Positions 48,907-58,908 of a stretch of 64,000 nucleotides of DNA are shown here, one piece after another. This DNA is from Bradyrhizobium sp. AUGA SZCCT0283 (GTDB lineage: Bacteria > Pseudomonadota > Alphaproteobacteria > Rhizobiales > Xanthobacteraceae), in assembly GCF_018130385.1 (NCBI RefSeq), contig NZ_JAFCLU010000007.1:1-64000 (forward strand). The letters are read 5' to 3'. The stretch's first letter is position 1. Each line of letters starts with the position of its first letter. The position numbers were made by a program, and so were the translations under genes. Under the pieces are notes generated by a model. That model saw nothing but the letters and a program-made list of their open reading frames with translations, searched no databases and had not been told where the DNA came from.

Positions 48907-49473
48907 ATGGGCACTATAGTAGACGACCTCAGCACCCGCCTCGCCCAGCGCCTGCGGCTTGAGCGCGACAGCCGCGGCTGGTCGCTGGCTGATCTCGCCG
49001 AGCGCTCCGGGGTTTCCAAGGCCACCATCAGCAAGATCGAGCGCGCCGAGGTCAGCCCGACCGCGGTGGTGCTGGTTCGGCTCGCCAGCGCCTTCGACCT
49101 CACCCTCGCCGGCCTGATGCTGCGCGCCGAAGGCCAGGGCGAACGTCTTTCGCGGGCCGCCGAGCAGCCGGTGTGGCGCGATCCCGAAACCGGCTATCTG
49201 CGCACGCAGGTATTCAACCGCCCCGATCATCCCGTCGAGATCATCAAGGTCGAGATGCCGGCAAAGCAGCGCGTGACGCTGCCCGCCTCATCCTACGCAC
49301 ACATCCGCCAGGTCCTCTGGGTGTTGTCGGGCGCGCTCGTCCTGATCGATGGCGGCGAACGCCACGAACTCCGCACCGGCGACTGCCTCGGATTCGGCCC
49401 GCCCGCGGAAGTGACGTTTGCCAACGAGAGCGCCGCACCCTGCACTTACGTCGTTGCCCTCGCCCGGAGCTAG
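48907..49473 (+). CDS. XRE-family regulator with C-terminal cupin domain
   Basis: 188 residues. The helix-turn-helix covers about 8–62 (RLRLERDSRGWSLADLAERSGVSKATISKIERAEVSPTA), and a cupin sensor domain about 105–187 (VLWVLSGALVLIDGGERHELRTGDCLGF). Regulators with this layout respond to small metabolites and often control adjacent metabolic genes. There is no ribosome-binding site before the ATG and a good promoter ends 6 bp upstream, which suggests a leaderless mRNA. The following small gene and acetyltransferase are on the same strand (6 and 21 bp gaps) and are likely co-transcribed. Confidence 0.9.
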   Translation: MGTIVDDLSTRLAQRLRLERDSRGWSLADLAERSGVSKATISKIERAEVSPTAVVLVRLASAFDLTLAGLMLRAEGQGERLSRAAEQPVWRDPETGYLRTQVFNRPDHPVEIIKVEMPAKQRVTLPASSYAHIRQVLWVLSGALVLIDGGERHELRTGDCLGFGPPAEVTFANESAAPCTYVVALARS

Positions 49474-49479
49474 CTCGCA

Positions 49480-49833
49480 ATGTCGGAGATCGACATCAGG
49501 CGTTCTCCGGCCGGGCCAGCGGGTCAGGCAACCCCCGCTCCCGCCGGCCACAATGGCGGTCCGCCGCTCGACCAAGAGCACACGCCGGAATGGGGCAACG
49601 ACGGAATTGGAAATTACTTTTACTGGAAGGCGGCGCATCGCGCGGCCTGGAAAAACCCCTCGCCCGGCATCGTCGCGTTCCGCATCCGAAAAGCCGAGCG
49701 GCTGGGCCTCACTTACGAAGAATACACGCTGGAAATTCTCGAACGCGGCCGTCACCTTCAGATCGAGGATGTCGAGCGGATAGCAGAGATCAAGCGGGCG
49801 CGCGCCGCCCGTGCCGTCAATCATCGAACCTGA
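49480..49833 (+). CDS. Small hypothetical protein (GHNGGPPLD motif)
   Basis: 117 residues. A low-complexity N-terminus leads to the phrase AGHNGGPPLDQEHTPEWG, which I recall as recurring in Bradyrhizobium small proteins, then YFYWKAAHRAAWKNPSPGIVAFRIRKAERLG and a helical acidic/basic end (LTYEEYTLEILERGRHLQIED). No enzymatic motif. It begins 6 bp after the XRE–cupin gene, in a probable operon. Confidence 0.75.
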   Translation: MSEIDIRRSPAGPAGQATPAPAGHNGGPPLDQEHTPEWGNDGIGNYFYWKAAHRAAWKNPSPGIVAFRIRKAERLGLTYEEYTLEILERGRHLQIEDVERIAEIKRARAARAVNHRT

Positions 49834-49854
49834 ACTTCACGGAAATTCATCCTG

Positions 49855-50394
49855 ATGTCGGATATTGAGATCAAAGCCTTGAGCGCTTCGCCCGAAATTC
49901 GCGCGACGCTCAGTGAAATCCTGATCGAAACCGTGGCGAATGGCGGCTCGGTCAGCTTCATGCATCCGCTGTCGCAGGAGGCGGCGGAGGCGTTCTGGTC
50001 GAACTCGCTCAGCGCGGCGGGCCGCGGCGAGCGGATCATTCTCGGCGCCTTTGACGGCGATAGGCTGATCGGGACCGTCACGCTCTTGCTCGATCTTCCG
50101 CCGAACCAGCCGCACCGCGCCGAGATCGCGAAGATGATGACCCGCGTCAGTCACCGCCACCGCGGGATCGCCACGGCGCTGCTGCGCGAGGCCGAGCGGA
50201 TCGCGATCGCGCGCGGGCGCTGGCTATTGGTGCTCGATACCGCCGAGGACGAGGGCGCGGCGGGCCTCTACGAGCGGATGGGATTCAAGCTGACCGGCGT
50301 CATTCCGGACTACGCGCTCAAACCCCATGGCGGCCTCACCGGCACGCTGATCTACTGGAAGCGGCTACAGGAAAGCGTACCCGCCTTGAGCTAA
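49855..50394 (+). CDS. GNAT-family N-acetyltransferase
   Basis: 179 residues. Acetyl-CoA motif A is present ([28 protein letters not shown], with the R-H-R-G-I-A loop), and motif B in [31 protein letters not shown]. The style is close to small-molecule acetyltransferases of the tabtoxin-resistance/puromycin-like sort, but the substrate is unknown. The 3' end overlaps the end of tpiA by 4 bp, tail to tail. Confidence 0.88.
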   Translation: MSDIEIKALSASPEIRATLSEILIETVANGGSVSFMHPLSQEAAEAFWSNSLSAAGRGERIILGAFDGDRLIGTVTLLLDLPPNQPHRAEIAKMMTRVSHRHRGIATALLREAERIAIARGRWLLVLDTAEDEGAAGLYERMGFKLTGVIPDYALKPHGGLTGTLIYWKRLQESVPALS

Positions 50395-51143
50395 CAGGCC
50401 TCCGCGATCGCCAAAAAGTCCGTCGCCTTCAGGCTGGCGCCGCCAACCAGCGCGCCGTTGACATCGGCGACCGCCATCAGTTCCGCCGCGTTGGAGGGTT
50501 TCACCGAGCCGCCGTAGAGAATCCGGACCCTGCTACCTTCCGCCTTGAACCGGCTGGTGAGAACACCGCGAATAAAGCGATGAACTTGCTCGACATCTCC
50601 GGGTGTCGGCGTCAGCCCGGTACCGATCGCCCAGACCGGCTCATAGGCCACCACCAGATTGGCCGCCGTCGCGCCATCCGGCAACGAGCCCGCAAGCTGC
50701 GTGCCGCAGACATCCAGCGTCTGGCCGGCATCGCGCTGCTTCTGGGTCTCGCCGATGCAGACGATTGCCAAAAGCCCCGCCCGCCAGGCTGCTTCCGCCT
50801 TCTGGCGAACCAGCGCGTCGGTTTCGCCATGGTCGGCACGGCGCTCGGAATGGCCGACAATAATGGCGCTGGCGCCGGCATCCGCCAGCATTTCCGCCGA
50901 GAGATCGCCGGTATGGGCGCCCGAGGCCTTTGGGTGGCAATCCTGGGCCCCAACGGCGAGTTTTGAATCGAGTGCCTTGTCGGCGAAACCGGCGATCAGG
51001 GTGGCCGGGGGGCAAACCAGCAGGTCGGCCTTGCCGGCCAGCGCGCCTGCGCCGGCGATCATGGCTTCGAACTCGGCCAGGGAGGATTTCAGGCCGTTCA
51101 TTTTCCAGTTGCCGGCGATCAGCGGCCGGATGGCGTCGGTCAT
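50391..51143 (-). CDS. tpiA: Triose-phosphate isomerase
   Basis: 250 residues, TIM barrel. Active-site residues visible: Lys in IAGNWKMNG, His in IIVGHSERR, Glu in [13 protein letters not shown]; the C-terminal phosphate-binding GGSVKPSNA and [11 protein letters not shown] follow. Interconverts DHAP and glyceraldehyde 3-phosphate. ppiD is divergent. Confidence 0.97.
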   Translation of the reverse strand: MTDAIRPLIAGNWKMNGLKSSLAEFEAMIAGAGALAGKADLLVCPPATLIAGFADKALDSKLAVGAQDCHPKASGAHTGDLSAEMLADAGASAIIVGHSERRADHGETDALVRQKAEAAWRAGLLAIVCIGETQKQRDAGQTLDVCGTQLAGSLPDGATAANLVVAYEPVWAIGTGLTPTPGDVEQVHRFIRGVLTSRFKAEGSRVRILYGGSVKPSNAAELMAVADVNGALVGGASLKATDFLAIAEAC

Positions 51144-51276
51144 GTCAATTATCCCGCAAATGTAAGCGTTACAGATGCGCTAGCAGAGGCAGGCCGCCAG
51201 TTCCAGATACCGGTCGGGCGATCCCTTAACTCATCCCTTGGCCGTTAACCGCTTTAAATGGCCCACGCTGCGGAGG

Positions 51277-51305
51277 TTGCGAGGGGGGCGCTGCCACTTT
51301 ATGAT
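51277..51305 (+). promoter_or_regulatory. Candidate sigma-70 promoter for ppiD
   Basis: TTGCGA (51277–51282), 17 bp, TATGAT (51300–51305), about 108 bp before the ppiD ATG. It is the best −35/−10 pair in the tpiA–ppiD divergent region; not experimentally supported. Confidence 0.45.
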
Positions 51306-51412
51306 GCGTTATCAACTCGGTGACGCCCTGTTGCGGAAGTCGATCCTGAACGGAATCGAATTTTCGTTGGGCATGACCCGGTTCCCCCTCTCCTGCAAAA
51401 CAAGTTGGACCC

Positions 51413-53314
51413 ATGCTTCGAGGAATTCGGAAAGCCTCATCAAACTGGCTCGGCAAGGTTGTCATGGCCACCGTGATGGGCGTTTTGATTGTCAGTTTCG
51501 CAGTCTGGGGCATCGCCGACATCTTCAAGGGGTTCGGCCAGTCGTCGCTCGCCAAGATCGGCAAGACCGAGATTTCGACCGAGCAATTCCGCCAGATCTA
51601 CACGGAAAGGCTGCAGCAGCTCGGCCGCAGTTTCGGCCGTCCGCTGACCTCGGAACAGGCCCGCGCCTTCGGGCTCGACCGGCAGGTGCTGCAACAGACC
51701 ATCGCCGACGCGGCGCTGGATGAGGAAGCACGGCGCATGGGGCTTGCCCAGTCCCAGGAAGAAACCATGCGGCTGATCTACGGCGACCCGAATTTCAAGG
51801 GATTGGGCGGCAAGTTCGACCCGGCACGCTTCCAGGCCACGATCCGCCAGTTCGGCTACACCGAGCAACGCTATCTTGCCGAACAGCGGCGTCTCGGGCT
51901 GCGGCGCCAGATCGCCGGCACCGTCACGGCCGGGGTGGAGCCGCCGAAGGTCCTGATCGACGCCATGACCCGATTCCAGAACGAGCAGCGCGCGATCGAG
52001 TACGTCAAACTCGACGCCGCGCAGGCCGGGACGATCGATCCGCCCTCGCCCGAGGCGCTGGCCGCCTATTTCGAGGACCGCAAGACCCAGTTCCGCGCAC
52101 CCGAATATCGCAAACTGTCCTTTGTCGTGATCAGCCCCGAAGAGATCGGCAAATGGACCGAGGTCTCCGACGAGGACGCCAAGAAGATCTTCGAGCAGCG
52201 CCGCGACCAGATCGGCACGCCGGAAAAGCGCGAAGTGTCGCAGATGGTGTTTCCCAACGAAGGCGAAGCGCAGGCCGCGCGCAGCCGCATCACGTCGGGA
52301 ATGTCGTTCGACGACCTCGCCAAGGAGCGCAATCTCAATCTGGCCGACGTCGACCTCGGCATGATCGCAAAGAGCGCGATCATCGATCCGGCGATTGCGG
52401 ATGCGGCGTTTGCGCTGCCATCGGGCGAAGTCAGCCAGCCCGTGCAGGGGCGCTTCGGCGTGGCGCTGGTCAAGATCGGCAAGATCGAGCCGGGCGTGAC
52501 GCCGACCTATGAAAGCGTTGCAGCCCAGGTGAAAAAGGAACTGGCGACCGAACGCGCACGCGCCAAGGTCAACGAAATCCAGAACAAGATGGAAGACGAG
52601 CGCTCTGGCGGCGCCAATGTGGTGGAGGCTTCGCAGAAGCTTGGCCTGACCCCCGTCACGATCGAAGCCGTCGACCGCTCCGGCCGCACGCCCGACGGCC
52701 AGCCCGTGGCCAACATTCCGCGCGGCCTCGACGTGGTCTCGCAGGCCTTCAACAGCGATGTCGGCGTCGATAACGAACCGCTCCAGTTTGCCGGCGGCTA
52801 CGTCTGGTACGACGTGCTCGGCGTCACGCCCTCGCGCGAGCGCCCGCTCGACGAGGTTCGCAGCCAGGTCGAGGCGAAATGGCGCGAAGACCAGATTTCG
52901 AGCAAGCTGCGCGCGAAGGCGACCGAGATGGTGCAGAAGGTCGAGCAAGGCAGCACGCTCGCGGCCGAAGCGGCTGCGGTTGGATCAAAGGTCGAGACCG
53001 CGACCGGCTTCCGCCGCGACGCCCAGCTTTCAGGCGTACCCTCGGCCGCCATCACGGCCGCGTTCCGGACGGCCAAGGACGGCGTCGGGCAGACGCCGGG
53101 CGCCGGTGGCAGCGAGTGGATCGTGTTCCGTGTCACCGACGTGACCGTGCCACCGGTCGACACCGCCTCCGATGAGCTGAAGAAACTGAAGGACACGTTG
53201 CAGCGCGGCCTGACCGACGAACAGGTGGCGCAATACGTGACGAAGATCGAATCCGAGATCGGCACCTCCATCAACCAGGCCGCCTTCGCGCAGGTGACGG
53301 GCGCTAACAACTGA
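51413..53314 (+). CDS. ppiD: PpiD-like periplasmic peptidyl-prolyl isomerase/chaperone
   Basis: 633 residues: one N-terminal membrane anchor (about 14–35, VMATVMGVLIVSFAVWGIADI), a SurA-N-like chaperone domain (about 45–240), and a parvulin-type domain (about 270–370, REVSQMVFPNEGEAQAARSRI, GMSFDDLAKERNL), with a helical C-terminus. It assists folding of exported proteins near the Sec translocon. In alphaproteobacteria ppiD commonly precedes the trp genes, as it does here. A hairpin directly after the stop may limit read-through to trpD. Confidence 0.92.
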   Translation: MLRGIRKASSNWLGKVVMATVMGVLIVSFAVWGIADIFKGFGQSSLAKIGKTEISTEQFRQIYTERLQQLGRSFGRPLTSEQARAFGLDRQVLQQTIADAALDEEARRMGLAQSQEETMRLIYGDPNFKGLGGKFDPARFQATIRQFGYTEQRYLAEQRRLGLRRQIAGTVTAGVEPPKVLIDAMTRFQNEQRAIEYVKLDAAQAGTIDPPSPEALAAYFEDRKTQFRAPEYRKLSFVVISPEEIGKWTEVSDEDAKKIFEQRRDQIGTPEKREVSQMVFPNEGEAQAARSRITSGMSFDDLAKERNLNLADVDLGMIAKSAIIDPAIADAAFALPSGEVSQPVQGRFGVALVKIGKIEPGVTPTYESVAAQVKKELATERARAKVNEIQNKMEDERSGGANVVEASQKLGLTPVTIEAVDRSGRTPDGQPVANIPRGLDVVSQAFNSDVGVDNEPLQFAGGYVWYDVLGVTPSRERPLDEVRSQVEAKWREDQISSKLRAKATEMVQKVEQGSTLAAEAAAVGSKVETATGFRRDAQLSGVPSAAITAAFRTAKDGVGQTPGAGGSEWIVFRVTDVTVPPVDTASDELKKLKDTLQRGLTDEQVAQYVTKIESEIGTSINQAAFAQVTGANN

Positions 53315-53344
53315 GCATGATCGGCCGGGAGCGCCGGTCATGCT
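53314..53344 (+). terminator. Hairpin between ppiD and trpD
   Basis: AGCATGATCGGC (53314–53325) pairs with GCCGGTCATGCT (53333–53344), a 12-bp stem with one G·U pair and a 7-nt loop, starting at the last base of the ppiD stop. A short TT follows. It resembles part of the dispersed GAGCATGATC repeat, so it may be a repeat fragment serving as terminator. Confidence 0.55.
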
Positions 53345-53377
53345 TCATGACGACACCCAATCCTGAAAGCCCAAGCG

Positions 53378-54391
53378 ATGGACGACCTCAAATCTATCAT
53401 CGGAAAAGTCGCCACCGGCGCGACGCTGTCGCGTGAAGAGGCGGCCTCCGCCTTCGACAGCATGATGTCCGGCGAGGCCACGCCCTCGCAGATGGGCGGG
53501 CTGCTGATGGCGCTGCGGGTCCGCGGCGAGACCGTCGACGAGATCACCGGTGCGGTGTCGGCAATGCGCAGCAAGATGCTGCGGGTTAAGGCGCCCGCGG
53601 ACGCCGTCGATGTTGTCGGTACCGGCGGCGACGGCTCCGGTTCGGTCAACGTCTCGACCTGCGCGGCCTTCATCGTCGCGGGCGCCGGCGTGCCCGTCGC
53701 CAAGCATGGCAACCGCGCGCTGTCGTCGCGCTCGGGCGCGGCCGACGTGCTGGCTTCCCTCGGCGTCAAGATTGATCTCACGCCTGAGCAGGTCGGCCGC
53801 TGCGTGGCCGAGGCCGGCATCGGCTTCATGTTCGCGCCTGCGCATCATCCGGCCATGAAGAACGTCGGCCCGACCCGGGTCGAGCTTGCCACCCGCACGA
53901 TCTTCAATTTGCTCGGACCGCTCTCCAATCCGGCCGGCGTGAAGCGGCAGATGGTCGGCGTGTTCTCCAGGCACTGGGTGCAGCCCTTGGCGCAGGTGCT
54001 GAAAAACCTCGGCTCCGAATCCGTCTGGGTCGTGCACGGCTCCGACGGGCTCGATGAAATCACCCTGACCGGCCCGAGCTTTGTCGCCAGCCTCGACAAT
54101 GGCAAGATCACCACCTTCGAGGTGACGCCGGAGGATGCAGGCCTCACCTGCTGCAGCGGCGACGCGCTCAAGGGCGGCGATGCCGACGCCAACGCGGTGG
54201 CGCTGCAGGGCGTGCTCAACGGCAAGCCCAGCCCCTATCGCGACGTCGCGCTGTTGAACGCCGCGGCCGCGTTGATCGTGGCGGGCCGCGCCAAGGACTT
54301 GAAGGAAGGCGTCGCGATCGGCGTCAAATCGCTCGACAGCGGCGCTGCAGCGGCCCGGCTGAAACACCTGATCGCGGTTTCGCGCGGCTGA
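53378..54391 (+). CDS. trpD: Anthranilate phosphoribosyltransferase
   Basis: 337 residues. The PRPP-binding signature [20 protein letters not shown] is intact, as are [21 protein letters not shown] and [10 protein letters not shown]. It joins anthranilate to PRPP in tryptophan synthesis. No separate trpG precedes it, consistent with the TrpE–TrpG fusion of Rhizobiales located elsewhere. trpC follows after 17 bp. Confidence 0.96.
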   Translation: MDDLKSIIGKVATGATLSREEAASAFDSMMSGEATPSQMGGLLMALRVRGETVDEITGAVSAMRSKMLRVKAPADAVDVVGTGGDGSGSVNVSTCAAFIVAGAGVPVAKHGNRALSSRSGAADVLASLGVKIDLTPEQVGRCVAEAGIGFMFAPAHHPAMKNVGPTRVELATRTIFNLLGPLSNPAGVKRQMVGVFSRHWVQPLAQVLKNLGSESVWVVHGSDGLDEITLTGPSFVASLDNGKITTFEVTPEDAGLTCCSGDALKGGDADANAVALQGVLNGKPSPYRDVALLNAAAALIVAGRAKDLKEGVAIGVKSLDSGAAAARLKHLIAVSRG

Positions 54392-54408
54392 TCCGAGGGG
54401 CGCCAGAG

Positions 54409-55230
54409 ATGTCCGATATCCTGACGAAGATCGAAGCCTACAAGCGCGAGGAAATCGCTGCGGCCAAGCGGGCGCATCCGCTGTCCGAGGTCGAAGCCCG
54501 CGCCAAAGCGGCTTCGCCGCCGCGCGGCTTTCTGCGCGCGATCCGGGACAAGCTTTCGCGCGGCGACTACGCGCTGATTGCCGAGGTGAAGAAGGCCTCG
54601 CCGTCCAAGGGGCTCATCCGCGCCGATTTCGACCCGCCGGCGCTGGCAAAGGCCTATGAGGCCGGCGGCGCAGCGTGCCTGTCGGTGTTGACGGATACGC
54701 CCTCCTTCCAGGGCCATCTCGATTTCATGGTGGCGGCGCGCGCGGCCGTGAATCTACCGGTGCTGCGCAAGGACTTTTTGTTCGACACCTATCAGGTGGT
54801 GGAAGCCCGCGCCCATAACGCGGACTGCATCCTGATCATCATGGCCGCGCTCGACGACGCCACGGCCAAGGATCTCGAGGACGCGGCGATCGCGCTAGGC
54901 ATGGATGTGCTGATCGAAATCCACGACCGCACCGAGCTCGATCGCGCGCTAAAGCTTCGTTCGCCGATGATCGGCGTCAACAACCGCAACTTGAGGACCT
55001 TCGAGACCACGCTGGCGACCAGCGAGGCGCTGGCGCCGCTGATCCCGCGCGACCGCCTGATGGTCGGCGAAAGCGGCATCTTTGCGCCCGCGGATCTCGC
55101 CCGCCTCGAGCGCGTCGGCATGTCGACCTTCCTGGTCGGCGAAAGCCTGATGCGGCAGGCCGATGTGACCGCAGCGACCCGCGCGCTGCTGACGCGTGCC
55201 GATACCCCGCGCGCGACCGGGACCGGCTAG
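54409..55230 (+). CDS. trpC: Indole-3-glycerol-phosphate synthase
   Basis: 273-residue TIM barrel. Catalytic Lys/Glu region [33 protein letters not shown] and [12 protein letters not shown] are intact; the C-terminal [15 protein letters not shown] binds phosphate. It is a monofunctional TrpC without fused TrpF. GAGGGG precedes the ATG; moaC starts 3 bp after its stop. Confidence 0.96.
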   Translation: MSDILTKIEAYKREEIAAAKRAHPLSEVEARAKAASPPRGFLRAIRDKLSRGDYALIAEVKKASPSKGLIRADFDPPALAKAYEAGGAACLSVLTDTPSFQGHLDFMVAARAAVNLPVLRKDFLFDTYQVVEARAHNADCILIIMAALDDATAKDLEDAAIALGMDVLIEIHDRTELDRALKLRSPMIGVNNRNLRTFETTLATSEALAPLIPRDRLMVGESGIFAPADLARLERVGMSTFLVGESLMRQADVTAATRALLTRADTPRATGTG

Positions 55231-55233
55231 TAG

Positions 55234-55737
55234 ATGGCGCGGAAGGCTCCCAAAGGCGGCTCCGCCCTCACCCATATCGATGCGTCGGGCGAAGCGCGGA
55301 TGGTCGACGTCTCGGCCAAGGCAGCGACCGAGCGCACGGCGGTCGCCGAGGGGCGCGTCGTCATGGGCAAGGCGACGCTCGACCTGATCGTCTCCGGCAA
55401 CGCCAAGAAGGGCGACGTGCTGGGCGCGGCCCGCATCGCCGGTATCATGGCGGCCAAGCGCACCTCGGAACTGATCCCGCTGTGCCACCCGCTGCCGCTG
55501 TCGAAGGTCACCCTCGACATCACGCCCGACAAAAAACTGCCCGGCTGCATCGTCCGCGCCACCGTCAAGGTCACCGGCCCCACGGGGGTCGAGATGGAAG
55601 CGCTGACGGCGGTGTCGGTCGCGTGTCTTACGATCTACGACATGATCAAGGCGGTCGAACGCGGCGTTCGCATCGAAGATATCCATCTCGTCGAGAAGAT
55701 CGGCGGCAAGTCCGGGCATTATCGCGCCGAGCGCTGA
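55234..55737 (+). CDS. moaC: Cyclic pyranopterin monophosphate synthase (molybdenum cofactor)
   Basis: 167 residues. The conserved stretch [21 protein letters not shown] and the active-site [22 protein letters not shown], with [14 protein letters not shown] at the C-terminus, identify MoaC. It forms cPMP from the MoaA product. It is tightly coupled to trpC (3-bp gap), an arrangement known in related alphaproteobacteria, where moeA usually comes next; here a signalling protein follows. Confidence 0.95.
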   Translation: MARKAPKGGSALTHIDASGEARMVDVSAKAATERTAVAEGRVVMGKATLDLIVSGNAKKGDVLGAARIAGIMAAKRTSELIPLCHPLPLSKVTLDITPDKKLPGCIVRATVKVTGPTGVEMEALTAVSVACLTIYDMIKAVERGVRIEDIHLVEKIGGKSGHYRAER

Positions 55738-55959
55738 GCTCGGCGACCGGCGTCGCCGTCGTCACCCGTGGGTGTGGCCGGTTCCATCTTCGAACGATGC
55801 TCCCCTATGGTTGCCGGCGGAACCCGCTGCCACCGGCTAACGCTTCATTAACCAGGCTTGCTAACGTCAACTCCATTTCGGCGCGCTATCGAAGTCATGG
55901 GCCGGGGGTTGGGAGAACTCCGCTTCCGGAAGTTCATTTCTCGGCAGCGATCGCGTTCA

Positions 55960-58692
55960 ATGGCATCGACCGGCACCACCTCATTCAGGATTGCGTCCGC
56001 CTTCCGCGGCGGCCCGATCCGCTGGTTGATCCTGGGCGGCACGCTCCTGATCGCCGCCATCGCCATCGGCGCGACCATCATGGCCGGCAATTCCCGCGAG
56101 CGCGCGCTGCGCAGCAGCGAACGCGAGCTGGAAAACACCGTGCTGCTGCTGGCCCGCCATTTCGACCAGCAGCTCGAAGACTTCCAGGTCGTGCAGAAGG
56201 ACCTGATCGCGTTCATGCGTTCCAGCGGGATCGCGACCGTCGAGAACTACAAGCGCCGGATGTCCGGCCATGACATCCACCTGATGCTGAAATCCAAGAT
56301 CGAGGCGCTGTCCTATGTCGGCGGCGTCAACGTCTTCGACGCCGAGGGCAACCTGATCAACGCATCGGCCGCCTGGCCGGCGCCGCCGGTCAACTCGGCG
56401 GACCGCGCCTACTTCAGGACCTTCAAGTCCGACCCGCAATCGCCGGAAATGCTGGTCGAGCCGGTCTACAGCCGCATCACCGGCGCCTGGACCACGGTGA
56501 TCGCGCGCAAGATCACCGGGCCGAAAGGCGAATTCCTCGGCGTCATCGGCCGCGGCATCGAACCCGTCAACTTTGAAAAATTCTTCGCGACCGTAGCGCT
56601 CGGACCCAACGCCTCCATCGCCATGCATCACAGCGACGGCACGCTGCTCGCCCGTTACCCGCATGTGGCGGAGCTGGTCGGCAAGAACTTCAAGACCGGT
56701 CCGGCCGCCCAGCGACAAGTATTCGAGCTGGCCCAAAGCACTTCGCGCCTCACCAGCCCGATCGACGGCCAGGACCGGCTGATCTCGTCGCGCGCGCTGA
56801 CGAATTTTCCGCTTGTGATCATCGCTTCGACCACGACATCGGCCGCACTGGCCGACTGGCGCGAGCAGATCGGAATTCTGATCACGATCACCGGACTTTC
56901 CGTGCTGGCGATCGCCGCCCTGCTGTTTCTTGTCGTCCGCAAGCTTTCGCACCAGCACCGCGCGTCCAAGCAGCAGTTGTCGCTGGAGAAGCAGCGTCTC
57001 GACACCGCCGTCAACAACATGACGCAGGGCCTCTTGCTGTTCGATTCGAAGCAGCAGCTCATCATCTGCAACAGGCGATATCTCGAGATGTACGGCCTCT
57101 CGGCCGACGTCGTGAAGCCGGGTTGCAGCTTCCGCGAGGTGATCGCCCACCGCAAGGAATCCGGCTCGTTCGTCGGCGATATCGATCATTACGTCGAGGT
57201 GGTGCTGCGCGACATCTCGCACCGCAACGTCATGGTGATATCGACGCCCGACGGACGCTCGATCCAGGTCGTCAACGAGCCGGTGCCGGACGGCGGATGG
57301 CTGGCGACCCATGAAGACATCACCGAGCGCCGCCGCGCCGAGGAGCGCATCACCCACCTCGCCCATTACGACGCGCTGACCGACCTGCCGAACCGCGCGC
57401 TGTTCCACGAACGGCTCAAGCGCGAACTGTCCCACGTCGCGCCGGACCGGCAGCTGGCGGTGCTCTATATCGACATCGACGAATTCAAGAGCGTCAACGA
57501 TTCGCTCGGCCACATGATCGGCGACGAGCTCTTGAAATCGGTCGCGTCGAGCCTTGCCGGCTGCGCGCGCAAGACCGATTTCGTGGCCCGGCTCGGCGGC
57601 GACGAGTTCGCCATCGTCCAGACCGGGATCGAGGATACCGACGACGTGATGAAGCTCGTCAGCCGTATCTTCGAGGCGATCCGCTCGCCCTATCAATGTT
57701 TCGGCCATCAGGTGACCACCGACGCCAGTATCGGCATCGCGCTGGCGCCGCAAGACGGCTCCGACATCGACCAGATCCTGAAGAACGCGGATCTGGCGAT
57801 GTACGCGGCCAAGGCCGCCGGCCGCCGCACCTATCGCTTCTTCGAAACCGACATGGAGGCCGAGGTCCGCGCCCGCCGCAGCCTGGAAATGGACCTGCGT
57901 CAGGCGCTCGTCGACGGCGGCTTCGAGGTCTACTATCAGCCCTGCCTCGGCCTGCAAACCAACGCGATCACCGGCTGCGAGGCGCTGGTGCGCTGGCGCC
58001 ATCCGCAGCGCGGCATGATTTCGCCCGCCGAGTTCATCCCGCTTGCCGAGGACACCGGCCTGATCAACCAGCTCGGCGAGTGGGTGCTGACATCAGCCTG
58101 CAAGGAAGCCGTGAGCTGGCCCGGCAATATCAGGCTCGCGGTCAACGTCTCGCCGGTTCAATTCAGGAGCGGCACGCTGGCGCTGAAGGTGATGGCGGCG
58201 CTGGCCGCATCGGGCCTCGCTGCCGATCGGCTGGAGCTCGAGATCACCGAGGCCGTGCTGATTCGCGACGACGAGGCCGCGCTCGCCGTCCTGCACGATC
58301 TTCGCACCATCGGCGTCCGTATCGCACTGGATGATTTCGGCACGGGTTATTCCTCGCTGAGCTATCTGCAGCGTTTTCCGTTCGACAAGATCAAGATCGA
58401 CCGCTGCTTCATCACCGACATCGCCGAGCCCGAAGGCTCGTCCTGCATCGTGCAGGCGGTGGTCAACATCGCCGCCGAACGCCACATGACGACGACGGCC
58501 GAAGGCGTCGAGACCGAGCAGCAACGCGACTTGCTGCGCGAACTCGGCTGCTCGGAAATGCAGGGCTATTTGTTCAGCCCGCCGAAGCCGGCAGCGGAGA
58601 TCAGGCCGTTGCTGTCGGCGCACCGGCAGGGACCCGACGCGGTGCAGGTGAACCGGGCACGCAGGCGCAAGCCGGTGGTGCGGACGGCGTAG
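55960..58692 (+). CDS. dCache–PAS–GGDEF–EAL cyclic-di-GMP signalling protein
   Basis: About 910 residues: TM1 (about 22–42), a periplasmic dCache-type sensor (about 48–300, with YVGGVNVFDAEGNLINAS and SADRAYFRTFKSDPQSP), TM2 (about 305–325), PAS (about 346–460), a GGDEF domain with intact RLGGDEFAIV near 546, and an EAL domain with intact EALVRW near 673 and DDFGTGYSSLSYLQRF. Both active sites look competent, so it could make or degrade c-di-GMP. The start is uncertain: I use ATG 55960; ATG 55897 and TTG 55858 are in frame and none has a strong ribosome-binding site. It is 222 bp after moaC. Confidence 0.9.
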   Translation: MASTGTTSFRIASAFRGGPIRWLILGGTLLIAAIAIGATIMAGNSRERALRSSERELENTVLLLARHFDQQLEDFQVVQKDLIAFMRSSGIATVENYKRRMSGHDIHLMLKSKIEALSYVGGVNVFDAEGNLINASAAWPAPPVNSADRAYFRTFKSDPQSPEMLVEPVYSRITGAWTTVIARKITGPKGEFLGVIGRGIEPVNFEKFFATVALGPNASIAMHHSDGTLLARYPHVAELVGKNFKTGPAAQRQVFELAQSTSRLTSPIDGQDRLISSRALTNFPLVIIASTTTSAALADWREQIGILITITGLSVLAIAALLFLVVRKLSHQHRASKQQLSLEKQRLDTAVNNMTQGLLLFDSKQQLIICNRRYLEMYGLSADVVKPGCSFREVIAHRKESGSFVGDIDHYVEVVLRDISHRNVMVISTPDGRSIQVVNEPVPDGGWLATHEDITERRRAEERITHLAHYDALTDLPNRALFHERLKRELSHVAPDRQLAVLYIDIDEFKSVNDSLGHMIGDELLKSVASSLAGCARKTDFVARLGGDEFAIVQTGIEDTDDVMKLVSRIFEAIRSPYQCFGHQVTTDASIGIALAPQDGSDIDQILKNADLAMYAAKAAGRRTYRFFETDMEAEVRARRSLEMDLRQALVDGGFEVYYQPCLGLQTNAITGCEALVRWRHPQRGMISPAEFIPLAEDTGLINQLGEWVLTSACKEAVSWPGNIRLAVNVSPVQFRSGTLALKVMAALAASGLAADRLELEITEAVLIRDDEAALAVLHDLRTIGVRIALDDFGTGYSSLSYLQRFPFDKIKIDRCFITDIAEPEGSSCIVQAVVNIAAERHMTTTAEGVETEQQRDLLRELGCSEMQGYLFSPPKPAAEIRPLLSAHRQGPDAVQVNRARRRKPVVRTA

Positions 58693-58741
58693 CTGCTTAA
58701 AGCCCTCTGGACGCACGTTCCTCGTTAACACAACAAAGACC

Positions 58742-58900
58742 GTCGTGCCCCGCGAAGGCGGGGCATCCAGTACGCCGCAGCTTATCGTCCCTGGAATTAG
58801 ACACGCAATTTCTGTGACAGCCGGGCATAGCGAGTAGCCGCATGAACGCAGCGATATGCGGGAATAAGCCAAGACCGCGGATATCGCTCGCGCCCATCCG
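58742..58900. repeat. Cluster of degenerate repeats
   Basis: 58742–58772 contains CCCCGCGAAGGCGGGGC, a short hairpin motif I recall as common in Bradyrhizobium intergenic DNA. 58833–58900 is a degenerate member of the CCGCATGA-GCGCAGCGA family (GCCGCATGAACGCAGCGATA … GGATATCGCTCGCGCCCATC). They fill the gap between the convergent c-di-GMP gene and the next gene. Confidence 0.65.
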
Positions 58901-58908
58901 CCCCCTCA

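Noticed and set aside
55981..58002. 673-codon frame antisense to the GGDEF–EAL gene
   Set aside because: No motif, biased composition; the plus-strand protein has intact GGDEF and EAL signatures.
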